Source of the DNA: Amorphus coralli DSM 19760
GTDB lineage: Bacteria > Pseudomonadota > Alphaproteobacteria > Rhizobiales > Amorphaceae
DNA length: 64,000 nucleotides
Direction of reading: 5' to 3'
Assembly (NCBI RefSeq): GCF_000374525.1
Contig: NZ_KB894571.1
Span: 434,001 to 498,000 of the forward strand
Shown here: one piece after another, positions 54,377 through 62,965 of the stretch
How positions within the stretch are numbered: the first letter of the stretch is position 1
How the letters are laid out: every line of letters starts with the position of its first letter
The notes under the pieces: model-generated
Databases searched by the model: none
What the model was told of the DNA's origin: nothing
Seen by the model: only the letters and a program-made list of their open reading frames with translations
Translations under genes and position numbers: made by a program

Positions 54377-55395
54377 GCGGGCCGCGTCGACCCACCGCCT
54401 TCCGCGTCGAGGACGCCGAGCTGTCCTCCGCCCCGCCCCCCTTCGAAGCGGAGCCGGAGACCCCGTTCGACGAGATGGCGAGCCACGGCGACCTGGTGCC
54501 CGTCGACGAACCGGCCTTCCCGAAGAGGCGCGGCTGGTCACTCGGCACGCTCTTCACCATCGGGCTCGGCGGTCTTGTCAGCCTCGGCGTCGGCTTCGCC
54601 GTGGATCGTCTGATCGCCGATCTCTTCGAGCGCGCGCCGTGGCTCGGCTGGGTGGCTGTCGCGCTCGCCGCGATGGCCGCCATCGGTGCGCTCGGCCTGG
54701 CGCTCAAGGAAGCATTCGCCCTGCGCAAGATCGCCAGGATCGAGCACCTCCGCATCGCTGCCCGCGAAGCCGCGGAGGCCGACGACCGGGCCCGCGCGTT
54801 GTCCGTCTGTCGCGACCTGACCGCGCTCTACGCGTCCCGAACGTCGACCGCGCGCGGACGCGCGGCACTGGCGGAACACATGGACGAGATCATCGACGGG
54901 CGCGACCTGATCGGTCTCGCGGAGCGCGAGATCCTGACCCCGATCGATGCCCAGGCCCGGGCCATGATCGTCGCCTCGGCCAAGCGCGTCTCCGTCGTCA
55001 CCGCGCTGTCGCCACGCGCGCTTGTCGACATCCTCTATGTAGGGATCGAAGCGTTCCGGCTGATGCGGCGGCTCGCGGCGCTGTATTCGGGACGGCCGGG
55101 AACGCTGGGCTTCCTGCGGCTCGCCCGCCACACCATCCAGCATCTCGCCGTCACCGGCGGCATGGCGGCGGGCGATTCCCTGTTGCACGAGGTGGTTGGC
55201 GGATCGGTGGTCTCGCGCCTCTCCACCAAGCTCGGCGAGGGCGTCGTCAACGGCCTGATGACGGCCCGGCTCGGCCTTGCCGCCATGGACGTCTGCCGGC
55301 CCCTGCCCTTCGTCAGCGCCCGACGCCCGCGGGTGTCCGACATTGTCTCCGAACTCGGCTCCTTTGCCGGCGACGAGGCAAAGGGGAAGAAATGA
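54373..55395 (+). CDS. YcjF-like inner membrane protein (TIGR01620/DUF697)
   Basis: 340 residues. Two membrane helices (SLGTLFTIGLGGLVSLGVGFAVDR around residue 60, and VALAAMAAIGALGLALKEAF soon after) are followed by a helical DUF697-type domain with MIVASAKRVSVVTALSPRALVDILYV and GDSLLHEVVGGSVVSRLSTK. It is the partner of YcjX; both are membrane-stress proteins of poorly known action. The ATG overlaps the upstream stop, and its own stop overlaps the next gene's ATG (ATGA), so the three genes are translationally coupled. Confidence 0.9.
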   Translation: MSGPRRPTAFRVEDAELSSAPPPFEAEPETPFDEMASHGDLVPVDEPAFPKRRGWSLGTLFTIGLGGLVSLGVGFAVDRLIADLFERAPWLGWVAVALAAMAAIGALGLALKEAFALRKIARIEHLRIAAREAAEADDRARALSVCRDLTALYASRTSTARGRAALAEHMDEIIDGRDLIGLAEREILTPIDAQARAMIVASAKRVSVVTALSPRALVDILYVGIEAFRLMRRLAALYSGRPGTLGFLRLARHTIQHLAVTGGMAAGDSLLHEVVGGSVVSRLSTKLGEGVVNGLMTARLGLAAMDVCRPLPFVSARRPRVSDIVSELGSFAGDEAKGKK

Positions 55396-55853
55396 GCACA
55401 CCCGTCTTCCGCCGCGCCACCGAAGCCGATGTGGCCCCCATCGTCGCCCTGCTGGCCGACGACGGGCTCGGCCAGGGCCGCGAGAACCCGGGCCTGCCGC
55501 TCGACCGCCGCTATCTCGATGCCTTCGCCGCCCTCGACGCCGATCCGAACCAGCTCCTGGTGGTGGCCGACCAGGACGGCACGGTCGTGGGAACGCTTCA
55601 GCTCACCTTCGTCCCCGGCCTGTCGCGGCTCGGCATGTGGCGCGGCCAGATCGAGGCGGTGCGCGTCGCGGCATCGGAGCGCGGCACGGGCCTCGGCGGC
55701 GCCATGGTGGCGTGGGCGATCGAGCGCTGCCGGGAGCGCGGCTGCGGCCTCGTTCAGCTCACCACCGACAAGTCGCGCGCCGATGCCCGCCGCTTCTACG
55801 AACGCCTCGGCTTCGTCGCCAGCCACGAGGGCATGAAGCTGTCTCTGGCATAG
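55392..55853 (+). CDS. GNAT family N-acetyltransferase
   Basis: 153 residues. The GNAT fold is clear: an N-terminal RRATEADVAPIVALLADDG, a central strand VVGTLQLTFVPGLSRLG, the acetyl-CoA loop VAASERGTGLGGAMVAWAIE (motif A, Q/RxxGxG/A) and a C-terminal LTTDKSRADARRFYERLGF. Its substrate is unknown. Its ATG overlaps the ycjF-like stop, so it is coexpressed with the ycjXF pair. Confidence 0.9.
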   Translation: MSTPVFRRATEADVAPIVALLADDGLGQGRENPGLPLDRRYLDAFAALDADPNQLLVVADQDGTVVGTLQLTFVPGLSRLGMWRGQIEAVRVAASERGTGLGGAMVAWAIERCRERGCGLVQLTTDKSRADARRFYERLGFVASHEGMKLSLA

Positions 55854-55944
55854 GCTTGTCAGCCGAGGCAGCTTGCCTCCCCCGTGCCATCGGCCGACGG
55901 CTGGTATAGTCTTGCCGCGCCTACCCAGAACCCCGAGAGCGTCG

Positions 55945-57120
55945 ATGTTCCTGACCTTCTTCCACGACCTCAAGCGCGCCGGCGTGCCCGTCACGCTGCG
56001 CGAGTACCTGACGCTCATGGAGGCGCTGGAGGCCGATCTCGCCGACAAGAAGGTGGAGGATTTCTACTATCTCTCGCGCGCCATTCTGGTGAAGGACGAG
56101 ACCAACATCGACCGCTTCGACCGGGTGTTCGCCACTGTCTTCAAGGGGGTGGAGACGGTGGGCGAATCCATCGAGGCCGAGATCCCCGAGGAGTGGCTGC
56201 GCAAGCTCGCGGAAAAATACCTCACCGAGGAGGAGAAGGCGGAAATCGAGGCGCTCGGCGGCTTCGAGAAGCTGATGGAGACGCTCAAGGAGCGCCTCGC
56301 CGAGCAGGAGGGGCGCCACCAGGGCGGCTCCAAGTGGATCGGCACGGCCGGCACCTCGCCCTTCGGCGCCTATGGCTACAACCCGGAGGGCGTGCGCATC
56401 GGCCAGCACGAAAGCCGCCACCGGCGCGCCGTGAAGGTCTGGGACCGGCGCGACTTCAAGGACTACGACCACACCGTCGAGATCGGCACGCGCACCATCA
56501 AGATCGCGCTGCGCCGCCTGCGCCGCTTCGCCCGGACGGGCGCGGCCGAGGAGCTCGCCCTCGACGACACCATCAAGGCCACCGCCGAGAAGGGCTATCT
56601 CGACATCCGCATGCGCCCGGAACGGCGCAACGCGGTGAAGGTGCTGCTGCTGCTCGACGTGGGCGGCTCCATGGACGACCACATCCGCGTCTGCGAGGAG
56701 CTGTTTTCCGCCGCCAGGATGGAATTCAAGTCGCTCGATCATTTCTACTTCCACAACTGCCTCTACGAGGGGCTGTGGAAGGACAACCGGCGCCGCCATT
56801 CCGACAGGACGCCGACCTGGGACGTGCTGCACACCTATCCGGCCGACACCAAGATCGTCATCGTCGGCGACGCCTCCATGAGCCCCTACGAGATCGCCCT
56901 GCCTGGCGGTTCGGTGGAGCACTGGAACGAGGAGGCCGGCCAGGTCTGGCTGCAGCGCCTCGTGGCCACCTACCCGTCGCTCGCCTGGATCAACCCGGTG
57001 CCGGACCGGCTCTGGCAGTACACCGGCTCCATCCAGATGATCCGCGAAATCGTCGGCGACCGGATGTACCCGCTGACCCTCGACGGGCTGGATGGCGCGA
57101 TGCGGGAGCTGGCGCGGTAG
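55945..57120 (+). CDS. VWA domain-containing CoxE-like protein
   Basis: 391 residues. The first ~230 residues (MFLTFFHDLKRAGVPVTLREYL) are a helical region typical of CoxE-type VWA proteins, followed by a VWA domain with VKVLLLLDVGGSMDDHIRV (MIDAS DxGxS, where the usual first Ser is Gly), then TKIVIVGDASMSPYE with the third metal-site motif. CoxE/VWA proteins work with MoxR ATPases; the closest candidate is the ATPase at 49389. The start at 55945 is preferred over an upstream in-frame codon. It stands 91 bp after the GNAT gene. Confidence 0.9.
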   Translation: MFLTFFHDLKRAGVPVTLREYLTLMEALEADLADKKVEDFYYLSRAILVKDETNIDRFDRVFATVFKGVETVGESIEAEIPEEWLRKLAEKYLTEEEKAEIEALGGFEKLMETLKERLAEQEGRHQGGSKWIGTAGTSPFGAYGYNPEGVRIGQHESRHRRAVKVWDRRDFKDYDHTVEIGTRTIKIALRRLRRFARTGAAEELALDDTIKATAEKGYLDIRMRPERRNAVKVLLLLDVGGSMDDHIRVCEELFSAARMEFKSLDHFYFHNCLYEGLWKDNRRRHSDRTPTWDVLHTYPADTKIVIVGDASMSPYEIALPGGSVEHWNEEAGQVWLQRLVATYPSLAWINPVPDRLWQYTGSIQMIREIVGDRMYPLTLDGLDGAMRELAR

Positions 57121-57125
57121 GGGCG

Positions 57126-57425
57126 TCAGGCAACCTCACCAAGCGGATCGATTGCGTCGATCTCCGCCCGCTTCGCCTCCCCCTCGATCGCGAGATCGTA
57201 GGTCGCCTGCATTCCCAACCAGTAGCGTGGCGAGGTGCGGAAGAACCGGGCAAGCCGAAGCGCGGTATCGGGGGTAACCGGCGTCTTCTCGGCCGCAAGC
57301 CTCTCGATGCGGGTGCGCGGGACGTGCAGTTTCTTCGCCAGCGTGTAGGGCTTGAGGCCGAGCGGCGCGAGATACTCCTCGCGCAGGATCTCACCGGGAT
57401 GAACAGGAGGCGTGACCATGAACAT
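57126..57425 (-). CDS. higA: HigA-like antitoxin
   Basis: 99 residues from the ATG at 57425 (a second ATG at 57419 is equally good). The HTH XRE-type domain is the HigA pattern: HPGEILREEYLAPLGLKPYTLAKKLHVPRTRIERLAAEK, then ARFFRTSPRYWLGMQATYD. HigA neutralises the HigB toxin and represses the pair's promoter. It is the second gene, 13 bp after higB, which is the toxin-first order typical of higBA. Confidence 0.92.
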   Translation of the reverse strand: MFMVTPPVHPGEILREEYLAPLGLKPYTLAKKLHVPRTRIERLAAEKTPVTPDTALRLARFFRTSPRYWLGMQATYDLAIEGEAKRAEIDAIDPLGEVA

Positions 57426-57438
57426 GGGCGCCTCGTTC

Positions 57439-57720
57439 TCAGTGGTAGTCGGTGATCTCGACGTCATGGGCGTCTCCATCGATCCAGCGGAAACAAATCC
57501 GGAACTGGTCATTGATCCGGATCGAATGCTGTCCCGCCCGATCCCCTTTCAAAGCCTCGAGCCGATTGCCGGGAGGCGAACGAAGATCATTCAGGGATGT
57601 GGCGTGCTGGAGAATGAACAGTTTTCTCTGTGCCGTTCGCACGAGATCGGCGGGAAAGCCTTTCGAGCCGCGGCCGGCAGCAACCGCTTCTGTCCACTTC
57701 CCCTTGAACGATGCGATCAT
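57439..57720 (-). CDS. higB: HigB-like RelE-superfamily toxin
   Basis: 93 residues. It is a RelE/HigB-fold protein with LVRTAQRKLFILQHATSLNDLRSPPGNRLEAL, followed by HSIRINDQFRICFRW and the ending DAHDVEITDYH, the C-terminal signature of the HigB group (host inhibition of growth). Such toxins cleave mRNA on the ribosome. It is transcribed first, with the antitoxin gene 13 bp downstream. A single compact accessory gene pair in an otherwise core region. Confidence 0.93.
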   Translation of the reverse strand: MIASFKGKWTEAVAAGRGSKGFPADLVRTAQRKLFILQHATSLNDLRSPPGNRLEALKGDRAGQHSIRINDQFRICFRWIDGDAHDVEITDYH

Positions 57721-57842
57721 TCGACCAACCCTCGGAACGTATCATATGGCGATACGCATCAGATTCAAGAGGGACAGTCAGGGAGACATTTGCCCGACCG
57801 CTACCGAGGCTTCAATGAGGCGGAGGTCGCAGATAGCGACCG

Positions 57843-58775
57843 TCAGTTCGGGGAACGAACCTCAGGCTCGCCTGAGGCTTCCGCCTCCTCACTAGAGATT
57901 CCCGCCTGCTCCTCCGCAGCGGCAGCCTCATCCTCCCCCTCCGCCAGCCAGCCGTACTGATCCAGCTCTTCCCGCCTGTAGACGTAGAGCCGGTCCTTGG
58001 GCGTGCGCATGGCAGGGATCCAGGCGGCGGCGTCGACACCCATGTCGACGAGGAGCGCCAGCACCTCGGCGCTGATCTCCTGGCCGCCGGCAAGCCCGTC
58101 GGCGACGGTGCCCTCCCGCTCGCCCGGCGCAAAGGCCTGATGAACGCCGACCCAGGCCGGCTCGCCGACGTGACGGGCCGTGCCGCCGGCGAATACCAGC
58201 GGGCAGGAGGAGGCGCAGTAGCCGTTCGCCGGCACCTCCGTGGCGATCCCCTTCTCGCGCAGCGCCCGGGCCATCTCGATGGCATCGCGCACCGAACCGC
58301 CGGGCGAATGCAGGACGAGCACCTGAAGCTCGTCGCCCTGGCTTTCCAGGAATTCGGCGAACGCGGACGCGCTGCCGACGTCGATGCGACCGACGGCGCT
58401 CGCCCGCCCTTCGGTGCCACGCCGGAATTCCATCGCCTCCACAAGCGCCTCGCGGCCCGGCCGTCCGACATAGCCCGGCAAAGCCTCCGGTCCGTCCTGG
58501 GGCAGGTCCGGCACGGCGACGGGGCTGTAGCGGCGCACCTGGTCGCCGGGCTCCGCCGGCGGCATGGGGACAGGCCCGGTCGGCGCGGGGCTCAGCACCT
58601 CCGGCAGGCTCTGCCGCGCCGCCTCGATGGCCGGCCGCGCGTCCGTTCCGAGCACCACGGCGGCACCGACAAGCAACCCGAAGAAGACCAGGCGCAGGAC
58701 GGTGTCCTCGGCCTTCTGCAACCGGCTTTTGCCCGCCGGCGGGGTGCCGGGGCCCGGAGAAACAAGACCCGCCAT
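57843..58775 (-). CDS. Membrane-anchored ClpP/crotonase-like protein
   Basis: 310 residues. An N-terminal cytosolic stretch is followed by one membrane helix (DTVLRLVFFGLLVGAAVVLG) and a periplasmic domain of the ClpP/crotonase superfamily, with VLVLHSPGGSVRDAIEMARAL, a putative catalytic serine in NGYCASSCPLVFAGG and WVGVHQAFAP. These proteins are listed in COG3904-type families of unknown protease role. Its last ~40 residues are acidic. It starts 4 bp after the stop of the membrane protein gene at 58780, so the two form one operon. Confidence 0.8.
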   Translation of the reverse strand: MAGLVSPGPGTPPAGKSRLQKAEDTVLRLVFFGLLVGAAVVLGTDARPAIEAARQSLPEVLSPAPTGPVPMPPAEPGDQVRRYSPVAVPDLPQDGPEALPGYVGRPGREALVEAMEFRRGTEGRASAVGRIDVGSASAFAEFLESQGDELQVLVLHSPGGSVRDAIEMARALREKGIATEVPANGYCASSCPLVFAGGTARHVGEPAWVGVHQAFAPGEREGTVADGLAGGQEISAEVLALLVDMGVDAAAWIPAMRTPKDRLYVYRREELDQYGWLAEGEDEAAAAEEQAGISSEEAEASGEPEVRSPN

Positions 58776-58779
58776 GAGC

Positions 58780-60087
58780 CTAGTCGCTGCCCGGGCTCGA
58801 CCGGCGCGGGCCCGCGTCCGACAGCCGGGTCACATGGAGCGGATGATCACGGTCGTCGGAGGCCAGCGGCGCTGGTCCGGCGCCTTCCGGGATACCGGCC
58901 TCGATCTCGCGCTCCTCGTCGCGCATCCGGTGATAGAGGCGCATGGCCCGCATCAGCTCGCCGGCCGTCATGGAATGCTCCTCCAGTTCCTCGCCTTCCT
59001 CGCGCCGGATCGCGGACTGCACGCCGGCAAGGATCAGGATCATCACCGCCGGCAGGAGGTCGATGGAAATGGCGCCGGCCCAGCTCGGGAGAAAATCCCG
59101 GGCGTAGCGGACCACGGCCTCCGGCGCCGACAGCGCGGTAAAGCGCAGCGGCTGGACCGGCTCGCGATCGAGGATCTGCTGGGCGGCCGCGGACAGCGCC
59201 TGGGCCTGGGCCTCCACGGCATCCTGAACGCGCTCGACCACCTCGCTCTGGCGGGCGGCGAGATCGGCGGTGCCACCGCCCGCGGCCGGCGCGACGAAGG
59301 TGGCGGCGAGATCGTCGGCGGCGCGCTTGACGGCCGGCGCGATGGAGGTCTGCTGCAGGCTGGCGATAACGCCGGCGAGCGCCACGGCCTCCTCGCCGAA
59401 TGCGTTGGAGCGCTCCTCAACCGGACCGGAGGCCGACACGATGGTGCGCATGGCGGACAGATTCTCGCCGCCCTCCTCGTAAAGCCGGTCGACCAGATCC
59501 CGCGAGGCCCGCACCTCGCCGGCCAGGCTCTCCAGGTCGGCCGCCATCTGGCGCAGGAGCTGCACCACCGTGCCGGAGCCGGATGTGCCCGTGAGCGCAC
59601 CGCCGGCCTCTTCCTCCTCGGCCAGCCTCCGGAAGCGCGACGAGGCGAGCTCGATGTCCGGCAGCAGTCCCTGGGCGGCCAGCGCGTTGGAATGGGCGGC
59701 GTCCAGCCGGTGCTGATATTCTTCCGCCGTGGTTGCGAGATGCTGCTCCAGCGCCGCCCCACCCGCCAGCGCAGCCGCGTTGAGCCACGACGACATGGCG
59801 ACGATCATGGCGCTGCCGAGGATCAGTGCCAGCGTCAGCGTGCGCCGGTCCCTCCAGCTCCGGACGTGCGGCAGGAAGAACAGCAGGTAGGACCAGAAGG
59901 CGTAGATGCCGACGGACACCGCCACCGAATAGACCACCGCCGCGAAGAAGACCGGCAGCCCCTCGCCCTCCAGGAGGTCGCGGACGCCCAGATAGGTGTA
60001 GACGCCGGACGCCAGCGCCAGAACCGCAAGCGTGATCCGCGTGGTGGTGTCGAGCCTTGACAGGCCCGCTCTCAATGCTTGCGACAT
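58780..60087 (-). CDS. Hypothetical multi-helix membrane protein
   Basis: 435 residues from the ATG at 60087 (MSQALRAGLSRLDTTTR). Three N-terminal membrane helices (TLAVLALASGVYTYLGV, VFFAAVVYSVAVSVGIYAF, LALILGSAMIVAMSSWL), a ~230-residue helical soluble domain rich in Ala/Glu, and one more helix near residue 355 (ISIDLLPAVMILILAGV) followed by a charged cytosolic tail. The design, a large helical domain held between membrane segments, resembles the sensing part of chemoreceptors without the signalling domain. No domain name can be given. It is upstream of the ClpP-like gene in one operon, and divergent from an anti-sigma/STAS pair. Confidence 0.7.
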   Translation of the reverse strand: MSQALRAGLSRLDTTTRITLAVLALASGVYTYLGVRDLLEGEGLPVFFAAVVYSVAVSVGIYAFWSYLLFFLPHVRSWRDRRTLTLALILGSAMIVAMSSWLNAAALAGGAALEQHLATTAEEYQHRLDAAHSNALAAQGLLPDIELASSRFRRLAEEEEAGGALTGTSGSGTVVQLLRQMAADLESLAGEVRASRDLVDRLYEEGGENLSAMRTIVSASGPVEERSNAFGEEAVALAGVIASLQQTSIAPAVKRAADDLAATFVAPAAGGGTADLAARQSEVVERVQDAVEAQAQALSAAAQQILDREPVQPLRFTALSAPEAVVRYARDFLPSWAGAISIDLLPAVMILILAGVQSAIRREEGEELEEHSMTAGELMRAMRLYHRMRDEEREIEAGIPEGAGPAPLASDDRDHPLHVTRLSDAGPRRSSPGSD

Positions 60088-60383
60088 GGCGCCTCGGCCG
60101 AGCGGTTGGAGATCCGGATCCCGAACGTGACCGCGGTTGCGGCCGATGGTCCGGTCGAGCGGACGCAGCCGCCCCAACGGACGACAGCGAGGCTAGGGTA
60201 ACGCGCCAGCGCGCCCAGGGTTGAGTCACGTTTCGGGGAGGCGGAGACGGCCCGGCGGGAGACGGCGTTAATCGCGATTCCCGTTTCCGTTGGTGTCGCG
60301 ATCTTTTGTTGCTACGGTCCTCCCACAAGGTGCCGGCGGGATCCGGAGTGCCCGCGACACAACCTGTATCGAGTGCGCAGCCG

Positions 60384-60827
60384 ATGCCAAAAGCGATCGA
60401 TGTGAGCCTGGAGGCGACGCTCGACGCGGTCATGTCGGTCCAGTCCGATATCGAGGCGTTCTGCGACGAGCACGACCTGTCGCCCCGCACCGGCTTCGTG
60501 CTCAACCTGATCCTGGAAGAGTTGCTGACCAACGTCGTCAACCACGGCTACAAGGGCACCGAGGGAGAGCCAATCGCGCTCAAGATCGCGCACGAGGGCG
60601 AGCTCATCGTCGGCGAGATCATCGACCACGCTCCCGCGTTCGATCCGACCCGCCTGCCACCGCCGGATGTCGAGGCCTCGATCGAGGAGCGAGAGATCGG
60701 CGGGCTGGGCGTCTATCTCAGCCTGACCATGACCCGCGACTTGACGTATGCCCGCGTCGGCGACACCAACGTCGTCCGCTTCACGCTTGTCGACGAATTG
60801 CCGCCCCGGAAGGAGGAAACGCAGTGA
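60384..60827 (+). CDS. Anti-sigma regulatory factor (RsbW-like ATPase)
   Basis: 147 residues. It is a small HATPase_c_2 kinase of the SpoIIAB/RsbW type: the N box is NLILEELLTNVVNHGYKG near residue 50, then EIIDHAPAFDP and the G box EIGGLGVYLSLTMTRD. These proteins bind a sigma factor or other target and phosphorylate a STAS partner on serine. No sigma factor is nearby, so the target is unknown. The TGA overlaps the GTG of the STAS gene (GTGA), and the pair forms a partner-switch module. Confidence 0.88.
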   Translation: MPKAIDVSLEATLDAVMSVQSDIEAFCDEHDLSPRTGFVLNLILEELLTNVVNHGYKGTEGEPIALKIAHEGELIVGEIIDHAPAFDPTRLPPPDVEASIEEREIGGLGVYLSLTMTRDLTYARVGDTNVVRFTLVDELPPRKEETQ

Positions 60828-61171
60828 CCGCGCTCACGGTAACGGAAGAGGAAATCGACGGCGTCGTGGTGATGGCCCCCGTCGGCCGCGTCGACAGCGC
60901 CAACGCCAAGGCGTTCGAGACCGAGGTGCTGCAGAAGATCCAGGACGGCATGTCTCGCATCGTGCTCGATTTCGATCAGCTGGAATATATCTCGAGCGCC
61001 GGGCTGCGGGTGGTGCTCATCGCCGGCAAGAAGGTCAAGGCGACGGGCGGTGTGCTGGCGCTTTGCAAGCTCGGCCCCACCATCCACGACGTCTTCGAGA
61101 TTTCCGGCTTCATTTCGCTGTTCCCGGTTCACGACAGCCGGGAAGACGCCATCGCCGCCGCGCGCGGCTGA
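60824..61171 (+). CDS. STAS-domain anti-sigma factor antagonist
   Basis: 115 residues, a single STAS domain. It contains VVMAPVGRVDSANAKAFETEV, then RIVLDFDQLEYISSAGLRVVL, in which the serine of SSAG is the expected phosphorylation site, and DVFEISGFISLFPVHDS. It starts with GTG overlapping the previous stop, with AGGAGG 8 nt upstream. It should be the antagonist of the RsbW-like protein encoded immediately before it. No PP2C phosphatase gene is present in the window. Confidence 0.9.
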   Translation: MTALTVTEEEIDGVVVMAPVGRVDSANAKAFETEVLQKIQDGMSRIVLDFDQLEYISSAGLRVVLIAGKKVKATGGVLALCKLGPTIHDVFEISGFISLFPVHDSREDAIAAARG

Positions 61172-61175
61172 TCTC

Positions 61176-61856
61176 TCAGGCGCCTACCTTCACGAAACCG
61201 AGTTCGGGTCGGGCCTCCTCGCCGAGGCGGAAGCGCACCGCGCCATATCCGGCTTCGAAAAGGATCTGAGCCGCGTCCACGTCCGCGGCGGTCCGCCAGA
61301 TCTCCGGAATGACGGACGTCTCAGGATAGTCCACCGCGGAGCGCTGGTGCACATAGCGCCAGCCATAAGGCTTGCGCACCAACGCGACGATGCGGAAGTG
61401 CTCCTTCAGGAGATTGCGCATGCTGGGCAGGTTCGCCGGGGACACCTTGGCGATGATCGTCCGGGCGCCCTGGCGGACGGCCCGGTCGATGCGTTCGCGG
61501 ATCAGCACCCTTTGCAGCGAATGGGTCCAGTAGGCCGGATGCACCGCCGACCCGTCGGTGACGAAGAGCGGCCAGTCGTCGCGCACCAGCCGCGAAAGGC
61601 CGCGCCGGTCATGCTGATCCGGGAATTCCGGTCGCAGCACGCCGTAGGCGACCAGCGCACCGTGAACCGTGAGCCCCACGATCTCCCCGCCCCTGTCCAG
61701 GACCTCCTCGAAGAAGGCCGGCTCGTCCGGTCGCACGGCGGCCGGGTTCGGGACAGCCGCCACCGTGGCGCGGAAGAGACCGTCGATCGCCTCGATGTCG
61801 CCCATGCCGAGCGCCACGGTTTCGATCGGTTCGTCCAGGGTCGCAAGAGCGGCCAT
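61176..61856 (-). CDS. Hypothetical protein, possible GNAT-related fold
   Basis: 226 residues. No recognised family. It has a patch GARTIIAKVSPANLPSMRNLLKEHF and VRKPYGWRYVHQRSAVDYPE reminiscent of the C-terminal half of GNAT-type acetyltransferases, with alpha/beta character throughout. No signal peptide or membrane helix. It lies convergent with the STAS gene, 4 bp between the two stops, and upstream of it on the same strand is the substrate-binding protein gene 30 bp away, with which it may be cotranscribed. Confidence 0.65.
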   Translation of the reverse strand: MAALATLDEPIETVALGMGDIEAIDGLFRATVAAVPNPAAVRPDEPAFFEEVLDRGGEIVGLTVHGALVAYGVLRPEFPDQHDRRGLSRLVRDDWPLFVTDGSAVHPAYWTHSLQRVLIRERIDRAVRQGARTIIAKVSPANLPSMRNLLKEHFRIVALVRKPYGWRYVHQRSAVDYPETSVIPEIWRTAADVDAAQILFEAGYGAVRFRLGEEARPELGFVKVGA

Positions 61857-61886
61857 GTTTCTTCCCTCGGCGCCCGGCGCGGTGGC

Positions 61887-62945
61887 TCAGCCGGTGATGA
61901 CTTCGGCGTAATTGAGCATCGCAAGCGGTGGATAGAGCTCCAGCTTGCGGGCAAGCGGCATGTTGATGATCAGCGAAAAACGCTTCAGCGTTTCAATCGG
62001 GATGTCTTCAGGCGCCACGCCCTGCACCAGGATCTGTTCGGCCTTGTGGGCGGTCAGCTGGCCGAGCGAATAGTAGCGGCTGATTAGGCTAACGAGCGCG
62101 TCGTTCTTCAGGAGCTCCGTCGCGGAGAAACCGGGAATGCCGAGCTCGGTCGCCACCGGAGCCACCTTGTCGATGTTGGTGGAGAGGAACGTGTCCGGCA
62201 GGTAGTACAGCCACTCTGCGCCATCTTCATGAAGCTCGCGAACGAGGTCGCCGGCTGTGTCGGTGCTGGGCTTGCCGTCAGCGTCGAGCGGGAAGGTGCG
62301 CTCGGCCAGCTTGAAGCCCATCCGGTCGGCGATTTCGCGCAGCGAGGACACGATGACGACAGAGTTCTGCTCCGTCGGTGTGTAAAGCACGCCAAGCGTC
62401 TTGAACGGCCGGTAGGACTGCATCGCCCGGATCTGCGGCTCCGGCGGCACCACGTGCGAGGTGCCCGTGATGTTGCGCTCCGACGAGCCCAGCGTCGGCA
62501 CCACTCCGGCCCCGACCGGGGTGGACACCATGGTGAAGACACCGGGAATGTCGGTGACGTTGCGGGCCGGATCGTTGTCGGCGGCCTTGCCGTAGGTGGC
62601 GATGGTGACCGGCGTGCCCCAGGTGTAGACGAGGTCCGGCTTGATTTCCTCGATTTCCTTGACGAAGTCGGCGACGCGGGAGGGGTCGAGATCGGCATTG
62701 CGCTCGATAAACTCCACCGGGATGCCACGCTGCTTCAAATAATCGGCGAAGCCGCGCTCCACGTCGGTGGGGCCGCGAAAGGTGATCTGATAGATCGTGT
62801 AGGGCTCTTCGCGCGGCGTCGCGTCCTGCGCGAGCGCGGTCCGGACCAGCGGGCTGCCTGCCAGGGCGACGGCGGCGCTGCCGGCAAGCAGGCCGCGGCG
62901 CGTCAGTGTGCGGCCGGTCATGGCGTCTTTTCCCTTTCCCCTCAT
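61887..62945 (-). CDS. ABC transporter substrate-binding protein (COG2984 type)
   Basis: 352 residues. A Tat-type signal (GRTLTRRGLLAGSAAVALAG) is followed by a periplasmic ABC_sub_bind-fold protein with two lobes (YQITFRGPTDVERGFADYL and LVYTWGTPVTIA in the first, GVLYTPTEQNSVVIVSSLREIA in the second). COG2984 proteins often bind purines, riboflavin or nucleobase-like ligands; no permease or ATPase gene is next to it here, so it may be an orphan or serve a distant transporter. Start at 62945 is chosen; an alternative ATG is at 62921. Confidence 0.88.
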   Translation of the reverse strand: MRGKGKDAMTGRTLTRRGLLAGSAAVALAGSPLVRTALAQDATPREEPYTIYQITFRGPTDVERGFADYLKQRGIPVEFIERNADLDPSRVADFVKEIEEIKPDLVYTWGTPVTIATYGKAADNDPARNVTDIPGVFTMVSTPVGAGVVPTLGSSERNITGTSHVVPPEPQIRAMQSYRPFKTLGVLYTPTEQNSVVIVSSLREIADRMGFKLAERTFPLDADGKPSTDTAGDLVRELHEDGAEWLYYLPDTFLSTNIDKVAPVATELGIPGFSATELLKNDALVSLISRYYSLGQLTAHKAEQILVQGVAPEDIPIETLKRFSLIINMPLARKLELYPPLAMLNYAEVITG

Positions 62946-62965
62946 TGGTCCCCCCGACTTCCCTT

